Below are positions 52,352-61,562 of a DNA stretch of 64,000 bases, in pieces. The position numbers were made by a program, and so were the translations under genes. The DNA is from Ignavibacteriales bacterium. Its GTDB lineage: Bacteria > Bacteroidota > Ignavibacteria > Ignavibacteriales > Melioribacteraceae. Where the stretch lies: positions 806,001 to 870,000 of the forward strand of contig JAPLFF010000007.1 of the NCBI GenBank assembly GCA_026390775.1, given 5' to 3'. The number at the start of each line of letters is the position of its first letter. Positions within the stretch are counted from its first letter, which is position 1. The notes beneath the pieces are model-generated. The model saw nothing but the letters and a program-made list of their open reading frames with translations. It was not told the DNA's origin and did no database searches.

Positions 52352-52954
52352 AATATTTTTTTCTTGAAGAATGGTTAAAAGCTGTTCATAATTCTTAAAC
52401 TGAATTCCATCCCAACCGCACTTTTTAGCTCCATCAACATATTCTTGAATATCATCAATAAAAAAATGTTCGGATGATTTTTTTTGAGTATAAGATTCAA
52501 CCGTGCGGTAAATTTTTTCTTCCGGTTTAACCGCGCCAATCTCGTGTGAAAGAAAGATTTGATCGAACCATTTTAGAAAATCAAGATGACCGTAGCCGTA
52601 ACGCTTATGAATACTGTTAGTATTGGAAAGCAGAACTACTTTGTATTTTTCTTTTAGTAATGGTATTAACTCAACAACATTTTTGTCCACAGTAAAAATA
52701 TCGGAGAATATTTTACAGAATTGTTCTTCGGTAACTGTGTGTTCAAGCCATGTTAACACTGTTTTTAAATATTGTTCCTTGCTTAATATGCCACCTTCAA
52801 ATTCTCTATGAACGTGATAGTTCTCCCGATACAACTTTGCAAAATTATCTCCCAATCCTTTTTTAAGTCCGTTGAAATAACTTATCGGTTTCGAATAATC
52901 AAAGGGAAGCAGAACATTTCCAAGATCGAATACAATTACAGAATATCTTTTCAT
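52340..52954 (-). CDS. HAD-superfamily hydrolase (subfamily IA, YihX-like)
   Basis: This 204-aa HAD phosphatase has motif I DLGNVLLPF (nucleophile Asp; the +2 position is Gly-Asn as in YihX rather than the usual DxD), motif II LLSNTNSIH, motif III Lys in EIGAVKPEEKIYR and motif IV FIDDIQEYVDGAK. YihX-type enzymes dephosphorylate sugar phosphates such as glucose-1-phosphate. Substrate not determined. Confidence 0.88.
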   Translation of the reverse strand: MKRYSVIVFDLGNVLLPFDYSKPISYFNGLKKGLGDNFAKLYRENYHVHREFEGGILSKEQYLKTVLTWLEHTVTEEQFCKIFSDIFTVDKNVVELIPLLKEKYKVVLLSNTNSIHKRYGYGHLDFLKWFDQIFLSHEIGAVKPEEKIYRTVESYTQKKSSEHFFIDDIQEYVDGAKKCGWDGIQFKNYEQLLTILQEKNILLP

Positions 52955-52970
52955 AAGTATTTTAGGTAAT

Positions 52971-53001
52971 AAAAAAACCGCAACCGAATTGATTGCGGTT
53001 T
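52971..53001 (-). terminator. Intrinsic terminator of the efflux operon
   Basis: Stem AAACCGCAA / TTGCGGTTT (52975-52983 and 52993-53001) with a 9-nt loop, followed on the minus strand by a run of T (A run at 52971-52977). It lies 21 bp after the RND stop. Confidence 0.82.
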
Positions 53002-53021
53002 ATTTTTAATCATTTGTATTG

Positions 53022-56000
53022 TTATTTACTCAATCCCAAATCTTCCGCTACTGAATTTGGAACTACACTTTTTTTCTTTAGTCTTAAAATTTCACTAACC
53101 CGTTTGAATAAGACCGGAATTCTTAGGCGGTATTCTTCAACTTTAGTATAAACAAGCGGGACAATGATCAAGGTTAAGAGAAGCGAACTTATTAATCCTC
53201 CGATCAAAGCCCAAGCTAAACCGGATTTCCATTCCGCACCAGATGCTGTTGAAAATGCGACCGGAGTCATAGCAAAGATCATTGTTAATGTTGTCATAAA
53301 GATCGGTCTAATTCTCATTCTTACACCATCAATCAAAGCATCAAAAACACTTTCACCTTGAGAGCGCATAAAGTTTGTTCTATCTACCAATAGAATTGCA
53401 TTCTTGGCTACAAGTCCCGTCAGCATTATGATTCCAAGTATTGTAAATATGTTTAACGCTTTTAATGTTAAACCAAGCGCCAATATAGCACCTATCATGG
53501 CAAGAGGAATCGAAAATAAAATTACAAGTGGATAAACAAACGAATCATACAGCGCGACCATAACCATGTAGGTGAACAAAATTGCGGCAAGCATTGCTAG
53601 ACCTAAATCTCCAAACGAATCGCGTTGACTTTTAATATCACCCTGCCATGAATAAGTAACGCCCGGGGGAAATTTATAATTCTTAAATTGTTTTTCTATG
53701 TCTTGCGAAATAGCGCCTGTAGTTCTTCCGCCTTGAACCTGAGAATAAATTGTTACAGCAGCGCTTCTTGCCTCACGTGATAATTTTGTTGGGCCTGTTG
53801 CACGATAAACATTTGCAAATTGTTTTAAATAAATTTGCTGCCCTTTTCTATTAGTAAAACTGATGTTACCGAGGTTATCGGTTTTAGAACGATCAAATTG
53901 ATCGAGAGCAATTCTAATATCGTATTCTGTTTCGCCATCGCGAAGCTTTGAATCATTATCGCCCGTAAGTGCAATTTGAAGAGCTTGTCCTACTTCAGCT
54001 ACCGATAATCCGAAGCTTGTTAATTTTCTTCTGTCAATTTCAATTCTTGTTTCCGGATTACCATCCTGCGCTGAAAGGCGAACATCGGCAGTTCCGGGAA
54101 TTACTTTTATAATATTTTGAATTTCATGAGCGGTTTTTAACACGCCCTCATAGTCCGGACCATTAATTATTAACATTAGCGGTGTTTGATTAGCAACGCC
54201 GAAAATACCAATAGGATTAATACGTACCTTTACACCGGGAATTGTTTGCACCATTTGTTTAATCTCATTTCCAACGTCATCAGTAGATTTAATTCTTTTT
54301 TCTTTCGGAATAAGAGTAACTGTGATTTCCGTTGTATTGCTTGACGAGAAGCCAACTAATCCTTCGGAAGAAACACCAACATTAGCATACATTCTTTCAA
54401 CTTCCGGCATTTTGCCAATCATCTTTTCAACTTTCTGTGAAGCAATATTTGTCTGTTCGATTGTAGTGCCGGGAGCTAATTCCAATGCAACAGCAAATTC
54501 TCCGCGGTCTGTTTGAGTCATAAACTCAGCTCCAATAAATCCGAGAGGAATTAACGAAGAGGTTGCAATAAAAGCTGCAATGGTTAACAGAGCAACTTTC
54601 ATTCTGTTTTTTAATGCCCACTTTAATAGAAGAACATAATTTTCTGTAAGCTGTTTAAATTTCTTTTCGAACCAGACAGCGAAGCTTCCAACCAATGTTC
54701 TCGAAGTAAGTCTTTCCAATTTTGCAAATCTTGAAGCAAGCATTGGAGTAACGGTAAACGAAACGAATAAACTCATTAAAGTAGAAACCACAATTACTGC
54801 AGAGAACTCGCGTAAGATATTTCCAATCATTCCTCCGACTAAAGTTAGCGGGAAAAAAACTGCAACATCAACAAATGTTATTGCTAGAGCGGCAAAACCG
54901 ATTTCATTTCTACCGCGTAAAGCAGCAACCTTGCTCTCTTCACCTTTTTCAAGATGATGATAAATATTTTCCAAAACTACTATTGAGTCATCTACAAGTA
55001 TTCCCACAACAAGAGAGAGCCCGAGTAATGTCATCAAGTTTAAAGTAAAACCTAGCGCCCATATTGCAATGAATGTTGAAATAAGCGAACATGGAATTGC
55101 TATAAGAACAATCAATGAATTTCTTATACTATGTAAGAACATTAACATTACCATAGAAACGAGCAAAACCGCAAGTGCCAAATCGCTTTTTACCGCATTC
55201 GCTGCATCAATAGTAAAGAGAGATCCGTCCTGTGCAATTTCAAATTTTAGATTATTGTTTTTGTAAACATTTTCTATTCTCTGAATTTCATTTCTTACAA
55301 GCTTTGAAACTTCAACCGAATTGGCATCGGTTTGTTTCTGAAGAACAACACCGATTGTGTTGCGGAAATTTATCCGTGCAATATTTGTATAATCTTTAAT
55401 TCCATCTTCAATTTCGGCAACCGCTGAAAGTTTTATCTCGCCGCCTGATCTTGATTCTCCTATTGTAAGATTTTTTAAATCTTCAACCGATGTTAATTTT
55501 CCAGCAATACGAACGATGAACTGACCGTCTTTATCTTTAATCTTTCCGGTAGGAAAATCTAAATTTGCTGTTTTAATTACTTGTGTAACTTGTGGAATGG
55601 ATAAGCCGTACGCGCGAAGTTTTTGCAAATCTAAATTAACTTTTATCTCGCGTTCTTCTCCGCCGATAAGTGCAATCTGTCCTACTCCAGGTACACGTGA
55701 TAGTAAAGGTTGGATTTTATCTTTCACAAATTGATATAAAACTCGTGAATCCATATCAGCAGAAATACCCATTCTTAATATGGGAATTTCATCTAAAGCG
55801 ATTTTAGAAATTGTTGGAGCTTTTGCGCCTGACGGAAGTTGTGATGTAATTTGTCCAACTTTTCTTTGAGCATCCTGAAGGGAAAGATCCGTATTGGCCG
55901 ATTGTAATAGCTCTATAATAACAAATGATACACCTTCAGAAGATGTAGAACGTACATCCGATACTTTATCCATTCCGGAAACAGCATCTTCTATCGGTTT

Positions 56001-56192
56001 GGTAACGCCCGTTTCAACTTCATTAGGAGATGCACCTGGATAGATAGTTGTAATCGTAATAACAGGCGCAGAAATTTTCGGCAGCAATTCATACTTTAAC
56101 TGACGGTACGCAAACAAACCTAACACAATCAATGCGGAAAATATAATGATTATAAGCGACGGCCGTTTTATTGATAATTCTGTAATTGTCAT
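53022..56192 (-). CDS. RND efflux pump inner-membrane transporter (AcrB/MexB-type)
   Basis: This 1056-aa protein is the full length of HAE-type RND permeases, with twelve helices and two large periplasmic loops. Helix 4 has the proton-relay pair in VVGILVDDSIVVLENI, and the matching region in the second half is GLVAKNAILLVD. It also shows the N-terminal ELSIKRPSLIIIIFS, PGASPNEVETGVTKPIE and VDIYSQVQ-like periplasmic segments (AVTIYSQVQGGRTTG). It takes up drugs, detergents or other amphiphiles from the periplasm. It follows MFP and TolC genes on the same strand, forming a tripartite system. Confidence 0.95.
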   Translation of the reverse strand: MTITELSIKRPSLIIIIFSALIVLGLFAYRQLKYELLPKISAPVITITTIYPGASPNEVETGVTKPIEDAVSGMDKVSDVRSTSSEGVSFVIIELLQSANTDLSLQDAQRKVGQITSQLPSGAKAPTISKIALDEIPILRMGISADMDSRVLYQFVKDKIQPLLSRVPGVGQIALIGGEEREIKVNLDLQKLRAYGLSIPQVTQVIKTANLDFPTGKIKDKDGQFIVRIAGKLTSVEDLKNLTIGESRSGGEIKLSAVAEIEDGIKDYTNIARINFRNTIGVVLQKQTDANSVEVSKLVRNEIQRIENVYKNNNLKFEIAQDGSLFTIDAANAVKSDLALAVLLVSMVMLMFLHSIRNSLIVLIAIPCSLISTFIAIWALGFTLNLMTLLGLSLVVGILVDDSIVVLENIYHHLEKGEESKVAALRGRNEIGFAALAITFVDVAVFFPLTLVGGMIGNILREFSAVIVVSTLMSLFVSFTVTPMLASRFAKLERLTSRTLVGSFAVWFEKKFKQLTENYVLLLKWALKNRMKVALLTIAAFIATSSLIPLGFIGAEFMTQTDRGEFAVALELAPGTTIEQTNIASQKVEKMIGKMPEVERMYANVGVSSEGLVGFSSSNTTEITVTLIPKEKRIKSTDDVGNEIKQMVQTIPGVKVRINPIGIFGVANQTPLMLIINGPDYEGVLKTAHEIQNIIKVIPGTADVRLSAQDGNPETRIEIDRRKLTSFGLSVAEVGQALQIALTGDNDSKLRDGETEYDIRIALDQFDRSKTDNLGNISFTNRKGQQIYLKQFANVYRATGPTKLSREARSAAVTIYSQVQGGRTTGAISQDIEKQFKNYKFPPGVTYSWQGDIKSQRDSFGDLGLAMLAAILFTYMVMVALYDSFVYPLVILFSIPLAMIGAILALGLTLKALNIFTILGIIMLTGLVAKNAILLVDRTNFMRSQGESVFDALIDGVRMRIRPIFMTTLTMIFAMTPVAFSTASGAEWKSGLAWALIGGLISSLLLTLIIVPLVYTKVEEYRLRIPVLFKRVSEILRLKKKSVVPNSVAEDLGLSK

Positions 56193-56206
56193 TTTAAAAA
56201 TCCTTT

Positions 56207-57268
56207 TTACTTATTGAGTATCTCAACTTTTAAATTGTCCACTAAATTATTTTGTCCATTTACAACAATTGTTTCGCCTTCCATTAGCCCTTGCAATACT
56301 TGAATATATATTCCGGATTGATTTCCTACAGTTAAGCTGCGGAGTTTGGCAATTCCATTTTCAACAACAAATACTTGTGGCTCTTTCACACTACCAACTA
56401 ACGACTCGCGGGGAATTACAATTATGTCTCTATTTTTTAATGAAGTAAATTCAACGCGCGCAAACATACCGGCTTTTAACGGATGAGCACTTTCATTATT
56501 TATGGTAATCTCGATAGGGTAAGTGTGTGATTCATCACCTTTAGAACTGATTGATTCGATTCTTCCCTTATAAATTACACCAGGATAGATATCAACTGTA
56601 ACTGAAACTTGATCTCCTGGTTTTATAAGAAATGCATCTCGTTCAGCGAGATTAAGTTTTACTTTTAATCTACCGATATCAACAACATTTGCAACAACAG
56701 TTGATTGCGGTGCACCTTGAACCATTGAACCTATATCAACGTAAAGTGCTGATACATAACCGGAAATTGGAGTTTTTATTTGTGTATCATCCAATTGTCT
56801 TTTTGCCATTATGTATTGTGCTTCAGCCATAGCAGCATTAAGTTTTGCTTGATCTAATTGCGAATCGGAAACTGATTTTTGCTGATATAGAGTTTTAAAT
56901 CTCTCATAATCTTTTTTTGCTTTTTCATAATTAGCTTCGGCACTCATAAATGCAGCTTTCTTTAATTCATCATCAACTTGAAACAAAACTGAGCCTGCTC
57001 GTTTATAATCGCCGACTTTTGTAAACACTGCTGTAATTTTTCCGGATGTTTCAGAAATAATATTAACATCGTTGTTCGCGGTAATATTTCCAACAAGGGA
57101 CAAGGTTTCTGCAAGATCTTTCTTTGCTACTTTATCAACTGAGACGAAATAAACATCTTTTATTCCGCCAGCCGTTGTTGCAGCCATTTTTCTTTTGTTC
57201 ATAAATAGTATTGCAATAATAATTACAAGAATCACTATCACCGAAACTATTACTTTCCATTTCTTCAT
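56207..57268 (-). CDS. RND efflux periplasmic adaptor (membrane fusion protein)
   Basis: This 353-aa protein has an N-terminal membrane anchor (VIVSVIVILVIIIAILF, no lipobox Cys). Next come a lipoyl half-domain (ANNDVNIISETSGKITAVFTKVGDYKRAG), an alpha hairpin of about 45 residues, the second lipoyl half (TQIKTPISGYVSALYVDIGSMV) and beta-barrel and membrane-proximal domains. It bridges the RND permease and TolC. It lies 14 bp upstream of the RND gene. Confidence 0.94.
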   Translation of the reverse strand: MKKWKVIVSVIVILVIIIAILFMNKRKMAATTAGGIKDVYFVSVDKVAKKDLAETLSLVGNITANNDVNIISETSGKITAVFTKVGDYKRAGSVLFQVDDELKKAAFMSAEANYEKAKKDYERFKTLYQQKSVSDSQLDQAKLNAAMAEAQYIMAKRQLDDTQIKTPISGYVSALYVDIGSMVQGAPQSTVVANVVDIGRLKVKLNLAERDAFLIKPGDQVSVTVDIYPGVIYKGRIESISSKGDESHTYPIEITINNESAHPLKAGMFARVEFTSLKNRDIIVIPRESLVGSVKEPQVFVVENGIAKLRSLTVGNQSGIYIQVLQGLMEGETIVVNGQNNLVDNLKVEILNK

Positions 57269-57295
57269 AATTTATATCTCCAAATAATTAAATTT

Positions 57296-58621
57296 TTATT
57301 TACCTATTGATTTTTCAAGTTTTGCTTTGGACAGTTCATAATCGACTACAGCTGTGGTATTATTTGTCTTGGAACCGATTAAAGCTGTTTCTGCATCTAC
57401 TAATTCTGTTGTAGTAGCTAAACCATTTTTAAATTTATCGTTTGTTACTTTTAAATTTTCTGTAGCCTGTTTAACAGAAAGTTCGGCAATTTCAATTTTT
57501 CTTTTGGCCTGACTAAAACTCAAATAATTTTGAGTTACTTCTAAAGTAATTCCATCTTTAATCATTCCCATTGCATCAACCGCCTGAGAAAGTTGCGTCT
57601 CTGCTTGATCGGTTTGATGTTTTGTTGTAAGCCAATCCCACACATTCAAACTTAGGTTCACTCCCACATCCCATGTTGCATCGAATTGATCTTTAGAAGG
57701 CTGTATTCTTTGGTTAGGACGAGAGTAATAGTAATTTCCGACAACACTTACCTGCGGATACCATGAAGATTTTGCAAGTGTAACGCCAGCTTCACTTGCC
57801 TTAACTCTTGAATCTGCGGCTTTTATCTCTGATCTTTTTGTAATTGCATCACCAACAAGTTTATTCAATTCATCAAACTGTGCAGAGCTCATATTAGCAG
57901 ATGATAAAATTTCTATCCTAGTTTCAAGTGAAATTCCAAGAGTATTACACAAAGCAACTGCTGCAAGCTTTACAGAATTTTCAGCATCAACTTGTTGATA
58001 TAAAGTATTGGAAAGCTGAACCTCGATCTTCAGAATATCATTTGTTGTCATCATTCCTACTTTCTCAAGGTTTTTTGCATCAGCAACGTGAGCTTTGATT
58101 TGATCAACAGTTTCATCCATCACTTTCTGAAACTGAGTTGCTTTAAACAATCCCCAGTAAGCATTTTTAATATTAAAAATTAATTCGCTCTTATCTTTAT
58201 TGTAATCTTCATTTACAGCATTCGAAAGTTGTTCGTTCATATCGGAATTACCAAGCAATCTGAATCCTGTAAAGATTGGTTGAAACAAAGTAAGCTGCGC
58301 TGAATAGTTATCAAGAATAACCGATGAAATATTGAAGGTACCCATTCCCGGTATAGTAACGGAAAAAGGATCAATCGGGCTCAGCCTTCTGTAACCGGAG
58401 CTTAACTTCAAAGAAGGAAGACGCATTGCATTAACTTCTCTAACTTTAGCTTCGGCGCCTTTCACTTTCATCAGAGAAGAGTGAAGCAATTTACTGTTCT
58501 GCAAACCGATTTCGATTGCCTGTTCAATCGTAAGAGAAAGTTTTTCTTGAGCATAAATTTTAACATTGAACAATAGTAAGATGGTAACCCAAAAAATTAC
58601 ACTACGATTAGATCTGTACAT
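57296..58621 (-). CDS. TolC-family outer-membrane efflux protein
   Basis: This 441-aa protein has a signal peptide (IFWVTILLLFNVKIYAQE) and two repeats of the TolC fold. Each pairs beta strands (LKLSSGYRRLSPIDPF; YPQVSVVGNYYYSRPNQ) with long helices (VKGAEAKVREVNAMRLPSLK; VKASEAGVTLAKSSWYPQVS). The EIADA-like GLATTTELVDAETALI segment near the C-terminus is typical. It forms the outer-membrane channel of the RND system. Confidence 0.93.
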   Translation of the reverse strand: MYRSNRSVIFWVTILLLFNVKIYAQEKLSLTIEQAIEIGLQNSKLLHSSLMKVKGAEAKVREVNAMRLPSLKLSSGYRRLSPIDPFSVTIPGMGTFNISSVILDNYSAQLTLFQPIFTGFRLLGNSDMNEQLSNAVNEDYNKDKSELIFNIKNAYWGLFKATQFQKVMDETVDQIKAHVADAKNLEKVGMMTTNDILKIEVQLSNTLYQQVDAENSVKLAAVALCNTLGISLETRIEILSSANMSSAQFDELNKLVGDAITKRSEIKAADSRVKASEAGVTLAKSSWYPQVSVVGNYYYSRPNQRIQPSKDQFDATWDVGVNLSLNVWDWLTTKHQTDQAETQLSQAVDAMGMIKDGITLEVTQNYLSFSQAKRKIEIAELSVKQATENLKVTNDKFKNGLATTTELVDAETALIGSKTNNTTAVVDYELSKAKLEKSIGK

Positions 58622-58646
58622 ATTATTGATTCTCCATATTTATCTT

Positions 58647-59261
58647 TTATTGAATTTTGTTTTTGAATTTTTTTCTGCCTTCAGTGGTAAAAATCCCCTC
58701 AAATAAAACCCTAACTATGATCTTATAAGCCTCGTCCGCTGTAACTGGTAATTGCGAAAGTGTTTCTAAATTTAGCATACCATGAACTGCAGAAAAATAG
58801 AGCATAGTAACCACTTCGCTGTTTATATCATCTCTGAAGATTCCGCTTTTAATTCCCTGTTGGATTAATCTAGTGAAACAATCCTGTGCATTCTTTTTGC
58901 GGAATTCCTGAATCTCTTTCCAAACTTCCGGCTGGTTTTTTACAAGGTCTTGCACAATCGGATTAGATAGACGGGAAAAATGCGAGACTACAAACGCCAT
59001 AAAATTTTGTAGCTTTGTAATAAATTCTGTTTTTTTATCGTCAATTAAATTATCAACGTATTCTTCTATCTCGCATTTAGCGCCGTTAACGATTTCTTTT
59101 AAAATATGTTCTTTGTTAGAGAAATGTTTGTAAAGTGTTCTCTTGCTAATTCCAAGATCGGCTGCTATTTCTTCCATGGTTACTTTTGAATAACCGTACT
59201 TATAGAACATTTCTTTAGTTGTTTGAAGAATTCTTTCTTTTATTTCAATATCTCGAATCAT
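58647..59261 (-). CDS. TetR-family transcriptional regulator of the efflux operon
   Basis: This 204-aa regulator has the TetR helix-turn-helix at residues 8-55 (ILQTTKEMFYKYGYSKVTMEEIAADLGISKRTLYKHFSNKEHILKEIV). A helical ligand-binding domain follows with CFTRLIQQGIKSGIFRDDI and the TetR_C-type tail. It is the first gene of the tetR-tolC-mfp-rnd run and probably represses it; its operator may be the inverted repeat at 59309-59346. Confidence 0.93.
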   Translation of the reverse strand: MIRDIEIKERILQTTKEMFYKYGYSKVTMEEIAADLGISKRTLYKHFSNKEHILKEIVNGAKCEIEEYVDNLIDDKKTEFITKLQNFMAFVVSHFSRLSNPIVQDLVKNQPEVWKEIQEFRKKNAQDCFTRLIQQGIKSGIFRDDINSEVVTMLYFSAVHGMLNLETLSQLPVTADEAYKIIVRVLFEGIFTTEGRKKFKNKIQ

Positions 59262-59308
59262 TTTTTCTTTGTTTAATGCTTATTATAAAACACCATTTGT
59301 CCAATAAT

Positions 59309-59346
59309 GGTTCCGATGGAAACATATATTGTATAAGTCGTTTCCA
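59309..59346. promoter_or_regulatory. Candidate TetR operator upstream of the efflux operon
   Basis: TGGAAAC (59317-59323) and GTTTCCA (59340-59346) form a perfect 7+7 inverted repeat with a 16-nt spacer. A third near-half-site, GGTTCC, lies at 59309. TAAGTTTG on the minus strand at 59345-59352 could be a -7 box. The repeat lies 56 bp upstream of tetR. Confidence 0.35.
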
Positions 59347-59387
59347 AACTTATAAAAGTTCCGTTTAATAAAAAAATATTTGTAGAA

Positions 59388-59424
59388 AAAAAAGAAGCCC
59401 GGCTTTTTTGATAAAGTCGGGCTT
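59388..59424 (-). terminator. Intrinsic terminator of the M16 peptidase operon
   Basis: AAGCCCGGC (59395-59403) pairs with GTCGGGCTT (59416-59424, one G-U pair). On the minus strand it is followed by CTTTTTTTTCT. It is 21 bp after the stop at 59446. Confidence 0.85.
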
Positions 59425-59445
59425 TGGTGGTTTATTAAGTATGGT

Positions 59446-61503
59446 TTATTTTACTTCAAAGAGCGAATTATTTGGATTAGTGTTCACTTCGACCGAAGTG
59501 GCAACCATCTCGAGCACACCGTTCGGCGTACCGACGCTCAACTTAAATGCATATTTAACACCTTGAACATCGCGGTAGTCATCAAAATCAACCGTCTGCA
59601 CCCCGCTGCCTTGTTCAGCTAGTTGTCTTATAATGAATCCAGTATTTACATCATAATAACTTGTCCCCTTCTTGCCGGATGGATATGTGGAAGTAACACG
59701 ATAAGCATCTTTATTATTAATTGTTTCCATTCCGGTTAACTCATATTTAATTCCATTCTCTTTGTGTTCCAGCATGGAATAGAGAGAGCCAAATTTCATT
59801 TGTTCTACTTGTTCTACAGGCATCGGTTGTTCCTGTCCCATAGCGCTAATCTTTCCCTTCTCTCCGTCAAAGACCATTATTTGTTGCCCAACTCCAAAAT
59901 CAATTAATATATAGGATTTGTTTGGAGCTTTTTGTGTTTGAGTCATTGTAATATTCATTCCCTGCATGGCTCCAGACATTTTAGTTGTTCTGTCTTTTAC
60001 TTTAAGAATGTTTTCTTTGCCGCCGATTACTTCAATATATTTATTTAAAACCAAATCTACCGTTACTCCTTCGGGCACTTTTTTTACATTTGGATCAATC
60101 TTCTCACCAAAAACATCATAGTAATCAATTTTTCCACTGACACTAAATTTGGAAAGGTTCTTTGCAACTTCTTCTCCGTTTCCAACGACAAAAACGATTG
60201 CGTTATTTGGTTTGATATATTTCTTTGCAATCATTTGAACATCCTCAACTGTAACAGCGTTAATATTTTTCAAATAATTTTTGTAATACTCTTTTGGAAG
60301 ATTATAAAGTGCTGTATTGATAGCAAAACTTGCAATGGTTGATGGCTGTTCTAAACTACGGATAAAATTTCCCGATAATAAATTTTTAGCACTCTGCAAT
60401 TCTTTCTCGGATACTTTTTCGTTTCTTATTTTTTTCATCTCAATAAATATTTCTGTAATTGCACTATCGGTAACAACATTTCTAACTTTTGCTGAAGCAC
60501 TAAAACTTCCAACAAGTTTATCGGGATTTAAACTTGAGTAAGCTCCGTAAGTATATGCTTTGCTTTCTCTAAGATTCATAAATAATCTTCCGGTTGCACT
60601 ACCGCCAAGAATTGAATTGGCAACTTTCGCTTTCATTGCATCTTCACTTCCAATTGCCAAATCAACCGGATAACAAATAGATATAACAGATTGAACTGAA
60701 TTTGATCTATCAACCAATGCAACTTTATTTACAATTGGCGCTTTCGGATTTGCAAACGTGTTCTTGGGAACATCTTTTTTCTGCCATTTGCCAAGATATT
60801 TTTCCACAAGCGATTTTGCTTTTGCTTTGTTAATATCACCAACAATTGCTAAGTAAGCTATGTTAGGTCTGAAATACGTTTCATAATATTTGTTACACAT
60901 ATCAAGTGTTACTGATTTAACACTTTCTTCAGTTTCAAATTCACCATAAGGATGTTCTTTACCAAATATCAATGTCATTTTAACGCGGTTGGAAATTTCA
61001 TCCGGATCATCTTTTGAATAAGCTAAATTCGACAAAGTTTCTTTGGTTATTTTATCTAATTCTTCTTGCTTAAAATCTGGATTCAAAATAACATCTGCCA
61101 TTATATTCATAATCTTATCTGTGTACTTAGATAAACCCGAAGCGAAAACACTTGTAGAAGACGTAGATAAAAATGCACCGAGGAAATCAATTTCTTGTTC
61201 AAGTTTGTCTTTGGGTCTGTTCTTTGTTCCTTTACGTAATAACTCGCCCGCAGCTGATGTATACCCAGCATTCTTACCTTCAATGATCGGGTCACGATCA
61301 ATTAGCAAGCTAAATGTAACTTTAGGCAGTTTATGATTTTCAACTACAAATACTTTGAGACCATTTGGTAACACAAAAGATTCTGCATTGCCAATTTTAA
61401 CTTCCGGCGCTGGTCCGGCTTGCGGAAATTTTGTTCTATCAACTTGAGCAAAAGATCTTGCTGCCATGCTCAAGAATAAAAGTAATATCAGAATACGTTT
61501 CAT
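59446..61503 (-). CDS. M16-family peptidase-like protein (no HxxEH) with C-terminal LolA-like domain
   Basis: This 685-aa protein has a signal peptide (MKRILILLLFLSMAARSFAQ) and the M16 peptidase fold in two halves (residues 30-250 and 260-460). Where the zinc motif HxxEH should lie, the sequence reads YTSAAGELLRKGTKNR, so it is the non-catalytic partner type. Residues about 490-685 form an extra beta domain (GKENILKVKDRTTKMSGAMQG, PNKSYILIDFG, YDVNTGFIIRQL) resembling outer-membrane lipoprotein-sorting/LolA-like folds. It follows the catalytic M16 gene by 59 bp, so the two probably form a heterodimer in the periplasm. Confidence 0.88.
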   Translation of the reverse strand: MKRILILLLFLSMAARSFAQVDRTKFPQAGPAPEVKIGNAESFVLPNGLKVFVVENHKLPKVTFSLLIDRDPIIEGKNAGYTSAAGELLRKGTKNRPKDKLEQEIDFLGAFLSTSSTSVFASGLSKYTDKIMNIMADVILNPDFKQEELDKITKETLSNLAYSKDDPDEISNRVKMTLIFGKEHPYGEFETEESVKSVTLDMCNKYYETYFRPNIAYLAIVGDINKAKAKSLVEKYLGKWQKKDVPKNTFANPKAPIVNKVALVDRSNSVQSVISICYPVDLAIGSEDAMKAKVANSILGGSATGRLFMNLRESKAYTYGAYSSLNPDKLVGSFSASAKVRNVVTDSAITEIFIEMKKIRNEKVSEKELQSAKNLLSGNFIRSLEQPSTIASFAINTALYNLPKEYYKNYLKNINAVTVEDVQMIAKKYIKPNNAIVFVVGNGEEVAKNLSKFSVSGKIDYYDVFGEKIDPNVKKVPEGVTVDLVLNKYIEVIGGKENILKVKDRTTKMSGAMQGMNITMTQTQKAPNKSYILIDFGVGQQIMVFDGEKGKISAMGQEQPMPVEQVEQMKFGSLYSMLEHKENGIKYELTGMETINNKDAYRVTSTYPSGKKGTSYYDVNTGFIIRQLAEQGSGVQTVDFDDYRDVQGVKYAFKLSVGTPNGVLEMVATSVEVNTNPNNSLFEVK

Positions 61504-61562
61504 TTTAACTCCATTATGTTTTCAAATTTATATTTTTATCTAAACCTTTTAGAAAAACAATC

